Assembly: GCF_003862495.1 (NCBI RefSeq)
Contig: NZ_RRCH01000042.1
Coordinates: 1 to 51,534 of the forward strand
From: Halocatena pleomorpha
Lineage (GTDB): Archaea > Halobacteriota > Halobacteria > Halobacteriales > Haloarculaceae
Reading direction: 5' to 3'
DNA length: 51,534 nucleotides
The position numbers and the translations under genes are program-made. The notes beneath the pieces are model-generated. The model was not told the DNA's origin. It saw nothing but the letters and a program-made list of their open reading frames with translations, and made no database searches. This document shows, piece after piece, positions 7,669-16,868 of the stretch (positions within the stretch are counted from its first letter, which is position 1; every line of letters starts with the position of its first letter).

Positions 7669-8940
7669 TCACAAGATCGCTTCAGGCACGGCACCGTATT
7701 CGGTCACGTGAGGTTCAGCGCCAGTCGGAATACGTGCGACTTCTGCTGCGGCTTCGTAGTTGATGACTGAAATCTCGTTTTCTTTACGGACAGGCACGAA
7801 CGCGTGTTCGCCGTCTGGAGCGGTTTGTACCCAGTAGGGAAATTTCCCAACCGGAATCATTTCGATCAACCGAAGATCCGACCGGCGGACGATCGCAGCG
7901 TACCACGACGTGGTCGCCGCGATACAGAGGTACTTGCCATCACCGGAGATGTCGATGCCGTGGTGCGCCGATTGGGCGGGATACTCGTGCTCTGCGTCCG
8001 GAACGTGGTCCGTCTTGGGTAGCCGCTTGGTGCGTGTAATCTGATCGTTGACAGCATCATATTCGTGAAAGCCGTGGAAATACGATAGTTGGACGTAGAT
8101 CCACCGCCCGTCATCTGTGATCGCAATGGGTCGAACACCCTCGTTGAACTGCACTGTCCGCATCGTCTCCATCGTCTCCGGGACGAGAAACGTGAGCTGG
8201 TGGTGAAACGGGTCTCCGAGCGCGGAATCCGGAAACACCATGTTTCCGAGGCTGCCGTTGATCAACAGCTGCTTGTCGAACCCCGCTACTCGGTGGAGGT
8301 GGTTGCCGTGGGGAAGGTTGTGGGCCACCCCGTCAGCGACAACGGCACCAGTTTCAGTGTCGATCTTGTCGATCTGGTCCGCGAGGAGGTCCGAAACGTA
8401 GAGATACGTCCCATCGGGAGAGATCGTCTGGTGGTCGGCGCGAAATCCGTCCAGATTCGTCTCCCAGAGCTTCTCCCCGGTTTCGATGTCGATAGCGACA
8501 ACGTCACCGACGTGGCCTCGTGAGGCGTACAGCGTCCGGCCGTCCGGCGAAAGGGAGGCGTGTTCAAGGTAGTTGTCCCGAACGACGGCGTTCAGAAACA
8601 CTGGTGAGATCGAATCGATCACGTCCTCAAGTGCGTCCTCTTTGTCTCTGTCTGGATAAACGTCGATCGTCCGGAGATCTGTGTACGTCTGCGCGTCTGA
8701 GACGCTGACAGTGCCGTTTTTCGCGTTCCCCGTGACCATCACGTCACGCGTCGGCGGAGAACGCCCGGCCCCACGAGTGGGTAGCCCTCCAGCCCCGACG
8801 ATGATCGCACTCGTGGTGGCGGTTCTCCGAAGAAACGCCCGGCGCGTCGGTTCTGATTCACCGTCCGTCACGGCCGTGGCTGCGTTCGATCGGGTGGTTG
8901 TGCGTCGATCACTCGTCCGTGTCGTATCAGGAGTCTGCAT
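7669..8940 (-). CDS. Tat-exported beta-propeller (YncE/lactonase-like) protein
   Basis: 423 residues. EPTRRAFLRRTATTSAIIVGAGG is a twin-arginine signal preceded by a long n-region. The mature part has repeated blade motifs (LSPDGRTLYAS, ISPDGTYLYVS, DGRWIYVQ, SGDGKYLCIA, APDGEHAFV), as in seven-bladed YVTN/YncE-type propellers; several His (GNHLHR, SAHHGID) might bind metal. Probably binds a ligand or partner in the envelope; no enzyme activity can be assigned. An in-frame ATG at 9114 would add 58 residues with no signal character, so 8940 is chosen. Convergent with the lipase gene. Confidence 0.8.
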   Translation of the reverse strand: MQTPDTTRTSDRRTTTRSNAATAVTDGESEPTRRAFLRRTATTSAIIVGAGGLPTRGAGRSPPTRDVMVTGNAKNGTVSVSDAQTYTDLRTIDVYPDRDKEDALEDVIDSISPVFLNAVVRDNYLEHASLSPDGRTLYASRGHVGDVVAIDIETGEKLWETNLDGFRADHQTISPDGTYLYVSDLLADQIDKIDTETGAVVADGVAHNLPHGNHLHRVAGFDKQLLINGSLGNMVFPDSALGDPFHHQLTFLVPETMETMRTVQFNEGVRPIAITDDGRWIYVQLSYFHGFHEYDAVNDQITRTKRLPKTDHVPDAEHEYPAQSAHHGIDISGDGKYLCIAATTSWYAAIVRRSDLRLIEMIPVGKFPYWVQTAPDGEHAFVPVRKENEISVINYEAAAEVARIPTGAEPHVTEYGAVPEAIL

Positions 8941-9170
8941 CGTTGATCGTGCGGTCGCATGCTCGTTTCTGCAGCGTGCGAGTAGCACCAGTAGAAACGA
9001 TTGTATTAATTTATTGCCGCATATACTAGTCAATTTAAAATCACAGTAGAGAATGCAGAGACGCTCGTCTTCACAGGAGGAGTGGCTAGGCTCAGCCAGT
9101 GGACTGGCGATCAAGAGTACGAGTAGCGTGAGAAGAGATCATTCGTGACGACACCGAAACACACGATTCC

Positions 9171-9182
9171 ATAAAAATTTTA
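9171..9182 (+). promoter_or_regulatory. TATA box for leaderless GNAT gene
   Basis: ATAAAAATTTTA lies 25-36 bases before the ATG at 9207, the spacing expected for a haloarchaeal leaderless transcript. No Shine-Dalgarno sequence is seen before that ATG. Confidence 0.55.
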
Positions 9183-9206
9183 CTTGATTGACCTGAAGAC
9201 CGATGA

Positions 9207-9749
9207 ATGCCTGGCCCGCCCTTTCTGGAGGGAGACGCCGTGACTCTCCGACCGATCGAACGAGCAGACATCGACTTTCTTCAGCGCGCCATGAACGACC
9301 CGAGGGTGTGGCGGCCCGCACTCGACATCAATCCGATGAACCACGAACAGGGTGCCGAATTCTTCGAAACGGTGATTTGTGACTCCGATAGCGTTCACTG
9401 TCTTGCCTGCGATGGGGAGGAGCCGCTGGGCGTCGTCTCGTTGACGGGGAGCCAGTACGGCCCAGACGAAACCGTTCGGTCGCGGGACGCAGAACTCGCC
9501 TACTGGTTCACGCCTGAGCACCACGGCGAGGGGTATGGATCAGACGCCGCTGCGCGAATGGTGCAGTACGCCTTCGAGGACCGGAATCTCCGGCGGATCA
9601 GCTCTAGAGCCGGGAGCTTTAACGACGCCTCGATCGGGCTGCTCGAATCGCTGGGCTTCGTACACGAGGGGACCCGGCGTCAGGCGGCGTGGTTTCGTGG
9701 CGAGTACCACGATATGCGCTTGTACGGCCTGCTACGCGAGGAGTGGTGA
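9207..9749 (+). CDS. GNAT-family N-acetyltransferase (RimJ/RimL type)
   Basis: 180 residues with the GNAT core: beta-strand LRPIERADIDFL at the start, AYWFTPEHHGEGYGSDAA (acetyl-CoA pyrophosphate loop, R/Q-x-x-G-x-G/A form here as GEGYGS) and RRISSRAGSFNDASIGLLESLGF (acceptor/CoA-side segment). This subclass transfers acetyl groups to amino groups of proteins or small molecules such as antibiotics; the substrate is not readable. Own promoter with TATA box; stands alone between a divergent Tat protein gene and a convergent small membrane gene. Confidence 0.85.
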   Translation: MPGPPFLEGDAVTLRPIERADIDFLQRAMNDPRVWRPALDINPMNHEQGAEFFETVICDSDSVHCLACDGEEPLGVVSLTGSQYGPDETVRSRDAELAYWFTPEHHGEGYGSDAAARMVQYAFEDRNLRRISSRAGSFNDASIGLLESLGFVHEGTRRQAAWFRGEYHDMRLYGLLREEW

Positions 9750-9786
9750 ACGAATCAGGGTGTTTCGAGACTGAGAATAGTGTGGT

Positions 9787-10038
9787 TCAGTGGCGCTGTT
9801 CGTCCTCATGAACCAATCCGACCCGGCGACGGAGGCGGGCGCAGCTACCACCCCAGACCAGCCAGTAAACGGGGAGAAGTCCAACGACAACGAGGAGCGA
9901 GAGCTGTAGCAGCTGTGTGAATGGATCAGGAGGAGACAGTTTAGCCCCGAGCACGAGAGCGAATAGCTGCGCAAGTAGCCCAAGAGGACCGATACAGCCA
10001 CCGATCTGACTCACGAGACACGGACGTATCCGCGCCAC
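9787..10038 (-). CDS. Small two-helix membrane protein
   Basis: 83 residues from a GTG at 10038. Two hydrophobic stretches (IGPLGLLAQLFALVLGA and LLQLSLLVVVGLLPVYWLVWG) are followed by an Arg-rich cytoplasmic-type tail (ARLRRRVGLVHEDEQRH). The open frame continues upstream to 10368, but that part is antisense to the PIN-like remnant and has no matching character, so the short form is given. No family recognised. The coding signal is moderate and the start uncertain. Confidence 0.45.
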   Translation of the reverse strand: MARIRPCLVSQIGGCIGPLGLLAQLFALVLGAKLSPPDPFTQLLQLSLLVVVGLLPVYWLVWGGSCARLRRRVGLVHEDEQRH

Positions 10039-10380
10039 CGGACCCTTCAACGGACGATCGAGGAAGGGTGGGCGAACATGGCGACCGTTCCCGACGATCC
10101 GATCACGGGGCTTGAGAAGCGTACCAGAGCATGCATCGCCACAACGACGAACCGACCACCATCTGCGATCGAAAGCACGGATATCCAACTCGTCGTGTTG
10201 GCTGCCGACCGACTCGAACGCGGTATCGATACCGATATCGGTGTCATCAGCAACGACATCGCGGCCGGCACCTGCTTCGACAGCGTGCTCACCGATGCCG
10301 GTTATGAGCGGTCGGAGTACATCGATGCGAAGCAATTCCTCACGAGACGCCGTGACTGGGACACGCAATCGAACGCGTGA
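10039..10380 (+). pseudogene. PIN-domain (VapC-like) protein, 3' remnant
   Basis: The frame reads RTLQRTIEEGWANMATVPDD... and then STDIQLVVLAADRLERG and IGVISNDIAAGTCFDSVL, ending DAKQFL. The spaced acidic residues (the Asp of STDIQLV and the Asp of VISND) fit the second half of a PIN nuclease. The first conserved Asp and the N-terminal half are absent: the frame closes at a stop at 9976-9978 and the sequence just upstream does not look like PIN. An ATG at 10078 could still give 100 residues. Read as a 5'-truncated toxin-like gene; a divergent small protein cannot be excluded. Confidence 0.45.
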
Positions 10381-10490
10381 CGGTCACATCCGCCTTCCTC
10401 CGATTTTGAACTTGCATCAGACAGAAACACTACTTGCTACCTCGTATCCGAGGCCGAACCTATTTCCCGGTGCCCCTGTCGCCTGTTGGC

Positions 10491-11591
10491 ATGAAAATAA
10501 CAGGTGTTACCCAACACCACGTCGAGCACGCGATGGACGAGCCATTTCACCCGACGTGGATTCCGGGCTATCCCCAGGCGAGCCACGAGGCCGAGCTGTT
10601 CGAGATCGAAACCGACGCGGGAATCACGGGACTGGCAGCCAGTCCGAGCTTCGCGGGCGGACTGGACTACGAGGACCAACTATCGTACTTTCTGCTCGGT
10701 GAGGATCCCCACAACGTCGAGGGGATTTTGCGCAAGCTGGAGGGGTTCAATCTCGTCGGACCACGCCCGTGGCACATCGAACACGCGTTGTGGGACATCA
10801 TCGGCAAAGACGCGGGCAAACCGGTGTACGAGCTGTTGGGTGCAGAAAACCGTGAGATTCCGGTGTACGCGAGCACCGGGCAAGTGATCGACGCGGACGA
10901 ACGGGTCGACTACGTCCAAGAGCGCGTGAACGAGGGGTACGAGGCGGTGAAGCTGCGGATCACCGAGCCGGAGCACGTCGAGATCGTCCGCGCAGTGCGC
11001 AACGCATTCCCGGAGCTGACGCTGATGGTCGACGCGAACAAGGGGTGGGCCGTCCGGGTAATGGATGAGGAACAACAGTGGTCGTTCGCTGAGGCGCTGA
11101 CAGTCGCCCGCGAACTGGAAGAGATCGGCGGAATCGGATGGCTAGAGGAGCCGCTTCCCCGCCACGATTTCGAGGGATACGCTCGGCTCCGAGAGGCAAC
11201 CGACATCCCGATCGCCGGTGGAGAGTTCAACAACGGCGCGTGGCAGCTCCGGGAGCACCTCACCCACGACTCGCTCGACGTGGTCCAACCCGATGCTGCG
11301 CTCGCAACCGGTATCAAACGCGCCACTGAAATCGCGGCGATGGCGCGCCAGCACGGCGTGACGTTCGTGCCGCACACGTGGACCAACGGGCTGGGTTTTG
11401 TCGCAAACCTCCACGTGATGACCGCCGCCGGGAGCCCGTGGTGTGAGTTCTCGATCGATCCGCCGTGGACGCCAGCAGTCCGGGATTGCTTCCTGACTGA
11501 GACGCTCAACCACGAGAACGGCACCATCACCGCACCTGAAGAACCCGGACTCGGCGTCGAACTCGACCGGGAACAGCTCGCAGACGAGTAA
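10491..11591 (+). CDS. Enolase-superfamily (mandelate racemase/muconate lactonizing) enzyme
   Basis: 366 residues. An N-terminal capping domain (about 1-120) is followed by a modified TIM barrel. Predicted catalytic residues are Lys154 in VKLRI (second position Arg156), metal ligands Asp181 (VDANKGW), Glu219/Glu220 (WLEEPLP) and Glu245 (AGGE), and His295 in PHTWTNG. The K-x-R plus late His pattern fits the mandelate-racemase branch, which abstracts the alpha-proton of an acid-sugar or related carboxylate; dehydratase or racemase action cannot be told apart here. An upstream ATG at 10434 adds 19 non-family residues; 10491 (MKITGVTQ) is the natural start. No sugar-pathway neighbours. Confidence 0.88.
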   Translation: MKITGVTQHHVEHAMDEPFHPTWIPGYPQASHEAELFEIETDAGITGLAASPSFAGGLDYEDQLSYFLLGEDPHNVEGILRKLEGFNLVGPRPWHIEHALWDIIGKDAGKPVYELLGAENREIPVYASTGQVIDADERVDYVQERVNEGYEAVKLRITEPEHVEIVRAVRNAFPELTLMVDANKGWAVRVMDEEQQWSFAEALTVARELEEIGGIGWLEEPLPRHDFEGYARLREATDIPIAGGEFNNGAWQLREHLTHDSLDVVQPDAALATGIKRATEIAAMARQHGVTFVPHTWTNGLGFVANLHVMTAAGSPWCEFSIDPPWTPAVRDCFLTETLNHENGTITAPEEPGLGVELDREQLADE

Positions 11592-11679
11592 CGCGATCGC
11601 TGCAGCCGGTTGGGAAAAAGCGAAAAGAAATGTGGCTCGACCGAAGAAGTGTTTTGTCTGGGGGGCATCGGTTAAGGTA

Positions 11680-12924
11680 ATGAAAGCGAGCACTACCGAC
11701 CCGCTGGATATTGAGCATATCAGGGCGGACTTCCCGATCCTCCAGCGGGAGTTTGACGGCACGCAGCTCGTGTATCTCGACAACGCCGCGACCAGTCAAA
11801 CACCCGAACCAGTTATCGACACCATCGCGGAGTACTACCGCACGTACAACGCGAACGTTCACCGAGGACTCCACCAGCTGAGTCAGGAGGCGTCGATCGC
11901 CTACGAGGAAGCCCACGACCGCGTGGCGGAGTTCATCGGCGCGTCGGGCGGCCGCGAGGAGATCGTCTTCACGAAAAACACTACGGAATCGATGAACCTC
12001 GTGGCTTACGCGTGGGGACTTGCAGAGCTCGGTCCTGAGGACGAGATCGTGACCACCCAGATGGAACACCACTCCTCGCTCGTGACGTGGCAGCAGATCG
12101 GTAAAAAGACGGGCGCAGAGGTGAAGTACATCCAGATCGACGAGGAGGGCTACCTCGACATGGATCACGCGAGAGAGTTGATCACCGACGACACAGCGAT
12201 GGTGAGCGTTGCCCACGTCTCGAACACGCTGGGAACCATCAACCCCGTTTCAGAGCTGGCAGACATCGCTCATGACCACGGGGCGTACATCTTTGTCGAT
12301 GGTGCCCAGTCGGTGCCCCATCAGCCGGTTGATGTCGAAGCGATCGACGCGGATTTCTTCGCCTTCTCCGGTCACAAGATGTGTGGCCCGACGGGCATCG
12401 GCGTGTTGTACGGTAAGCGTGAACTACTCGAATCGATGCAGCCCTACCTGTACGGCGGCTCGATGGTACGGAAAGTCACCTACGAGGAGACGACATTCGA
12501 GGAACTGCCGTGGAAGTTCGAGGCCGGCACGCCGGTCATCGGTCAGGGCATCGCGCTCGCGGCCGCGTGTGACTACCTCGACGAGATCGGATTGGAACGC
12601 ATCCAACGGCACGAGCACGAGCTGGCTGAATACGCCTACGACAGGCTGACTGCGTTCGAGGACATCACGGTGTACGGTCCCCCTGGCAACGATCGAGTCG
12701 GACTCGTTTCGTTCAATCTCGACTCCGTCCACGCGCACGACCTTTCGAGCATCCTCAACGACCACGCAGTCGCCATCCGGGCAGGCGACCACTGCACGCA
12801 GCCGCTGCATGACACCTTGGGCACCGCAGCCTCCGCACGGGCTTCATTCTACCTCTACAACACCCGCGAGGAGATCGACGCGCTCATCGAGGGGATCGAC
12901 GACGCGCGCGAGTTGTTCGCCTGA
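11680..12924 (+). CDS. sufS: Cysteine desulfurase, SufS type
   Basis: 414 residues. PLP enzyme that takes sulfur from cysteine to supply Fe-S cluster assembly. Start region YLDNAATSQTPEPV and Lys233 in SGHKMCGPTG (Schiff base with PLP), with the active-site Cys372 in RAGDHCTQP. The short loop before this Cys marks the group II (SufS/CsdA) class. The start at 11680 is chosen over the ATG-frame start at 11632, whose extra 16 residues (MARPKKCFVWGAS) do not fit. The sufU-like scaffold gene begins 70 bases downstream on the same strand, forming a SUF-type pair. Confidence 0.95.
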   Translation: MKASTTDPLDIEHIRADFPILQREFDGTQLVYLDNAATSQTPEPVIDTIAEYYRTYNANVHRGLHQLSQEASIAYEEAHDRVAEFIGASGGREEIVFTKNTTESMNLVAYAWGLAELGPEDEIVTTQMEHHSSLVTWQQIGKKTGAEVKYIQIDEEGYLDMDHARELITDDTAMVSVAHVSNTLGTINPVSELADIAHDHGAYIFVDGAQSVPHQPVDVEAIDADFFAFSGHKMCGPTGIGVLYGKRELLESMQPYLYGGSMVRKVTYEETTFEELPWKFEAGTPVIGQGIALAAACDYLDEIGLERIQRHEHELAEYAYDRLTAFEDITVYGPPGNDRVGLVSFNLDSVHAHDLSSILNDHAVAIRAGDHCTQPLHDTLGTAASARASFYLYNTREEIDALIEGIDDARELFA

Positions 12925-12994
12925 GCTTGGCGCGCCGTGACACATCGTCACTCACGATACGTTTTTCCGGCTTTACCTGCTATCGAAGACAACG

Positions 12995-13411
12995 ATGGGA
13001 CTGGGCTCCGATATGTATCGCCAGCAGATCCTCGATCATTACAAGAACCCCCGAAACTACGGGGAACTCGAGGAGCCGACGTTCTCACACACTGGCGAGA
13101 ATCCGACCTGCGGCGACACGATCCAGATCGACGTTGTGCTTGCCGACGATGAGGAAACGATCGAACACATCGCCTTCTCCGGCGACGGCTGTGCGATCAG
13201 TCAGGCCAGCGCCTCGCTGCTCACCCAGCAACTTCAGGGCATGACGCTCACTGAACTCCACGAACTCGACCGCGACGACGTGATCGACATGCTGGGCGTC
13301 GAGATCAGCCCGATGCGCGTCAAATGCGCCGTGCTTGCCGAGAAAGTCGCACAGGACGGTGCGAAGATCCACACTGGTGACATCGAAATCGACACGACAC
13401 AAACCGAGTAG
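12995..13411 (+). CDS. sufU: Fe-S scaffold/sulfur acceptor, SufU (IscU/NifU N-domain) type
   Basis: 138 residues. Receives sulfur from SufS and helps build [Fe-S] clusters. The three conserved Cys are Cys39 (NPTCGD), Cys66 (GDGCAISQAS) and Cys111 (RVKCAV), with Asp41 next to the first, in the order expected for the zinc-binding SufU family. YRQQILDHYKNPRNYG is the family's typical N-terminus. It lies directly behind sufS. Either SufU-style sulfurtransferase or IscU-style scaffold; the partner and the lack of an HscA/B-binding LPPVK motif favour SufU. Confidence 0.93.
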   Translation: MGLGSDMYRQQILDHYKNPRNYGELEEPTFSHTGENPTCGDTIQIDVVLADDEETIEHIAFSGDGCAISQASASLLTQQLQGMTLTELHELDRDDVIDMLGVEISPMRVKCAVLAEKVAQDGAKIHTGDIEIDTTQTE

Positions 13412-13521
13412 TTCAGTCAGCATCCTCTGTTCTGAACGCAGCTCTTCCAAGACGCTCAACGGTCATCCCGAGGAAGGCAGAATGAGAAAGTGACATGTCG
13501 GTTCAGCGGATCTGAAGATCA

Positions 13522-14151
13522 ATGGCACACACGTTGTTTCCCGAACGGATCGAGACAGAGCGGCTCGCCTTCGAACGGGTGAGTCATCGAACCGTTGATC
13601 CGTTCGAACTGTACGAGTTCGTGAGTCGAGACGATTGGCACAGAGACGCGACCGAGCACATGCCGTGGTTTCAGTTCCAGCGGCTCGACCACGTCGCTGA
13701 GTTCATCGATCGAGCTGAACAGCGCTGGACGGACCGGGACAGTGCTCGGTATCTCCTGCGATCCAAAGAGGAAAACGGCGACATTATTGGCACGACGGCC
13801 TACAAACCGGAGTGGGAACAACGCCGCGCGGGATCGGATATCGTTCTCGCAAGGCAGTACTGGGGCCGGGAGTACGGAACGGAGCGGGCGTCGGTCTTCA
13901 TCGAGTTGACGTTCGAGCGGTACGACCTCGACGCATACTATACGACCTGTGCTACCGACAACGAACCTTCTCGACGCATGATAGAGAAGTACGTCGAGAA
14001 ATACGGCGGTCGCCACGAAGGGCTGTTACGGCAACACTCGGCGCGTCCGAACGGTACCGTTACTGATCAACACCGGTTCACTGTTGTGCGCAGCGAGTAC
14101 GCCACCGCAACTGAAGGAATCGAGACGATGGCGTTCGATGCAACGTGGTGA
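13522..14151 (+). CDS. GNAT-family N-acetyltransferase
   Basis: 209 residues of the RimJ/RimL class. The N-terminus is FPERIETERLAFERV; the CoA-binding segment is VLARQYWGREYGTERASVFIEL (positions about 110-132), with the R-E-Y-G-T form of the Q/R-x-x-G-x-G/A loop. DLDAYYTTCATDNEPSRRMIEKYVEKYGG is the helix that normally contacts CoA near the C-terminus. The substrate cannot be read. Stands between the sufU gene and the convergent radA gene. Confidence 0.82.
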   Translation: MAHTLFPERIETERLAFERVSHRTVDPFELYEFVSRDDWHRDATEHMPWFQFQRLDHVAEFIDRAEQRWTDRDSARYLLRSKEENGDIIGTTAYKPEWEQRRAGSDIVLARQYWGREYGTERASVFIELTFERYDLDAYYTTCATDNEPSRRMIEKYVEKYGGRHEGLLRQHSARPNGTVTDQHRFTVVRSEYATATEGIETMAFDATW

Positions 14152-14168
14152 ACGGAGATCAAACGCGG

Positions 14169-15197
14169 CTACTCGGGTTTCAGTCCTTCATTTTCAACGC
14201 GCATGACGGATTCGCCGTCAGGGAGGTTCGGCGCGTCGACAAGTTTGACGATGCGCTTGTTCGCCTTTGACTTGCGGAGATAGATGCGGAACGTGGATTT
14301 GTGACCGAGGATGTTGCCGCCGATGGGTTTCGTCGGATCGCCAAAGAAGGCGTCCGGATTCGACTGGACCTGGTTGGTTACGACGACAGCGGCGTTGTAC
14401 AGATTGCCGACCCGATCGATGTCGTGGAGATGCTTGTTGAGCTTCTGCTGGCGGTTAGCCAACTCGCCACGACCGACGTACTCAGCTCGGAAATGGGCAG
14501 TGAGCGAATCGACACACAACAACCGCACGGGATACTCGCTGTCTTCGTGTTCGCTCGCGATCTCTTGGGCCTTTTCCGCGAGCAGGATCTGGTGGTTGGA
14601 GTTGAACGCCTTTGCAACGTGAATGTGGTCGAGAAACGACTCGACGAGCGCAGAAACAGCTTCTTCGTCGTCCGGATCGCCGTCAATCTCCTTGTCGTCC
14701 ATGGCGGCAGCGATGAGCGAATCATCCAGCCCACGGACCATCTCGTCGATACGCTCGGGACGGAACGTGTCTTCGGAATCAACGAAGATGGCGCTCCCAC
14801 CCAATCCACCCACTTCAGGCGGCAGCTGGACGTTTACCGCCAGCTGGTGAGTGACCTGTGATTTTCCCGCGCCGAACTCGCCGTACACCTCCGTGATCGA
14901 CTGGGTTTCGACGCCGCCACCGAGCATCTCGTCGATCTCCGTTACCTGCGTTTCGAGCTTGCCAATCCGCTCGCGGCGCTGGAGCACCGACGCCCCCGTT
15001 TCGAACCCACCGATATCCGCCTGCTCTCGCGCCGCCTGAATGATGTCGTGCGCCGTGCTCTCACCCACGTCGGCGGTGTTCGAAAGCTCCGCCGGACTTG
15101 CGACGGCGATGCCCTGAAAGGAATCGTACCCGTTGTCTTGCAGTTTCTCCGCCGTTGCCGGGCCGACGCCCGGAAGGTTCTCCAAATCTGTTGCCAT
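14169..15197 (-). CDS. radA: RadA recombinase
   Basis: 342-343 residues, the size usual for haloarchaeal RadA. Archaeal RecA/Rad51 homologue that forms filaments on single-stranded DNA and pairs homologous strands. An N-terminal helix-hairpin-helix ([18 protein letters not shown]) is followed by an ATPase core with Walker [11 protein letters not shown] and Walker [13 protein letters not shown], the L1/L2 DNA-contact region ([11 protein letters not shown]), and the archaeal-typical [12 protein letters not shown]. No intein. The start at 15197 ([10 protein letters not shown]) is preferred; the nine extra residues available upstream (15224) are not family-like. Confidence 0.97.
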   Translation of the reverse strand: MATDLENLPGVGPATAEKLQDNGYDSFQGIAVASPAELSNTADVGESTAHDIIQAAREQADIGGFETGASVLQRRERIGKLETQVTEIDEMLGGGVETQSITEVYGEFGAGKSQVTHQLAVNVQLPPEVGGLGGSAIFVDSEDTFRPERIDEMVRGLDDSLIAAAMDDKEIDGDPDDEEAVSALVESFLDHIHVAKAFNSNHQILLAEKAQEIASEHEDSEYPVRLLCVDSLTAHFRAEYVGRGELANRQQKLNKHLHDIDRVGNLYNAAVVVTNQVQSNPDAFFGDPTKPIGGNILGHKSTFRIYLRKSKANKRIVKLVDAPNLPDGESVMRVENEGLKPE

Positions 15198-15310
15198 GGT
15201 TCTCCGTTGTTCCCCACCCTTCATAAAAACTCGTTAACACCCCAGTGAAAGTGAAACCGTGGGACAGCAGGGAGGTACGTGCAGAACACAGAAAACAGCA
15301 GTGAGTCAGT

Positions 15311-15913
15311 TCAGTCCCACGGATCGCCGGAACCGTCGGGCCAGAGCGGATACCAGTAGTCGGTGTCGTCTTCGAGTTCGATTTCGTTTTCAAGCGCGGT
15401 TTGGAGCTTGAACTCGGCGCTCGAATCGCGTTCGTTGCCGGGAAGCGGCGCGAACGGGTAGTACGCGCCGCGACGGAACGAGTACACCCAGTAGACGGGA
15501 GTAGCATCCTTCTGGAAGGCGAACACAGCGGCAAGCAGCCGGCTTCCAAATCCTTCCTCAACGAACGTGTCTGCCGCGAAATGCATACTCGTGATCAGGT
15601 CTTCGAAATCCGGATCCTCAAGGATGACCCACTGATAGCCGTGTGAATCGGTGTTAAACCGGGCTTCGGTGCCCGTTTCTTGGCGACCAGCTTCGAGGAT
15701 GCGCTTGACTTCCCGTTCCGCTTCTTCGAACGCCGCGCTGTCAACGTTTGAAAAGCAGAGTGCGGCCTCCCCCGTCGGCGCGTAGCCGAGGTCGGCCTCC
15801 ATCGTGATGTACGCGGTGCTCATCCCGAACAGATCCTCCGGTTCGGCCGCGCGAGTGGCGTCCGCTTCGGCGCTGAGACCGAGCACCTGTCGAATCGAAT
15901 CAAAAACACCCAT
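15311..15913 (-). CDS. pspAB: PspA-associated protein PspAB
   Basis: 200 residues. Starts MGVFDSIRQVLGLSAEAD and carries a central AYITMEADLGYAP and the C-terminal WYPLWPDGSGDPWD. This fits the haloarchaeal family annotated PspAB, a companion of the PspA membrane-maintenance system (recalled, not searched). The gene directly upstream on the same strand is HtpX (gap about 90 bases), a pairing known for this family that suggests a shared role in membrane-protein quality control. No enzymatic residues are evident. Cytoplasmic, with no signal or membrane segment. Confidence 0.78.
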   Translation of the reverse strand: MGVFDSIRQVLGLSAEADATRAAEPEDLFGMSTAYITMEADLGYAPTGEAALCFSNVDSAAFEEAEREVKRILEAGRQETGTEARFNTDSHGYQWVILEDPDFEDLITSMHFAADTFVEEGFGSRLLAAVFAFQKDATPVYWVYSFRRGAYYPFAPLPGNERDSSAEFKLQTALENEIELEDDTDYWYPLWPDGSGDPWD

Positions 15914-16001
15914 GTGTTATTCACGGACGTGTGGCTGCTTGGGGTTTTCCATGCTGTAAGAAGAGAAAAACAATGGAAACAGTCAATCAATCAGGGACGG
16001 T

Positions 16002-16868
16002 TCACGCGAACTGAACTTCGCGCTCCATGTCCTGAAGCCGTTCGATCCGGCGTTCAGTGCTCGGGTGCGTGCTGAACAGCCGCATGATAGAGCTGCCCTT
16101 CACCGGGATGATGAAGAAGGCGTTCATCTCCGACTGTTCACGCATATCGCGGTCAGGAACCTTGTCCATGCGGCCCGAGATCTTCATGAGTGCGGAGGCG
16201 AGCGCGCTCGGGTTGCCGGTGATCATCGCCCCACCCCGATCGGCGGCGAATTCGCGGTAACGCGAAAGCGCCCGGATGAGGAAAAATGAGACGATCCAAA
16301 CGACGAGGGAGGCGAGGATAGCGACGAGCGCGCCGGGATTGTCGTCGTCGCCGCCACCGGTGAACAGCCACCCCCACCGGACGACCATGAACGCGATGGT
16401 CGAGAGGAACGAGGCGATCGTCATCACCATCACGTCCCGGTTTTTGACGTGGGCGAGCTCGTGGGCCAACACGCCTTCAAGTTCCTCTTGGTTCAGTGTG
16501 TTCAGGATGCCGGTGGTGACACAGACCGTCGCGCTGTCCTGTGACCGACCCGTGGCAAACGCGTTCGGGACCCGAGAATCCGTGACTGCGACTGTGGGTT
16601 TCGGGAGATCTGCCTGTTGGGAGAGGCGCGAAATCGAGGCGTGAAGCTCGGGATACTCCTCTTCGCTCACCTCACGTGCACCCATCGTATACAACGCGAG
16701 CTTGTCGCTGAAGAACAACTGGCCCAGCAAAAACACACCTACAACGGGCATGATTACCCACATCCCCGCTCTTGCCAGTACGGCGACAAACACGATATAG
16801 AGGGCGAACAACAGGAACATCGTGAAGGCCATCCGCCCTCTGAGGTTCCAATCCGATTTCCACTCCAT
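16002..16868 (-). CDS. htpX: HtpX-like membrane zinc metalloprotease
   Basis: 288 residues of the M48B family. Two N-terminal membrane helices (MAFTMFLLFALYIVFVAVL and MWVIMPVVGVFLLG) precede the HELAH zinc motif at about 136-140, and a second pair of helices (TIASFLSTIAF and LVAILASLVVWIVSFFLI) precedes RYREFAADRG, which supplies the third zinc ligand Glu. Degrades misfolded membrane proteins with the active site on the cytoplasmic side. A second start 8 codons upstream (16892) is possible; 16868 (MEWKSDW) is chosen because the extra residues are hydrophobic filler. Paired with PspAB. Confidence 0.93.
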   Translation of the reverse strand: MEWKSDWNLRGRMAFTMFLLFALYIVFVAVLARAGMWVIMPVVGVFLLGQLFFSDKLALYTMGAREVSEEEYPELHASISRLSQQADLPKPTVAVTDSRVPNAFATGRSQDSATVCVTTGILNTLNQEELEGVLAHELAHVKNRDVMVMTIASFLSTIAFMVVRWGWLFTGGGDDDNPGALVAILASLVVWIVSFFLIRALSRYREFAADRGGAMITGNPSALASALMKISGRMDKVPDRDMREQSEMNAFFIIPVKGSSIMRLFSTHPSTERRIERLQDMEREVQFA

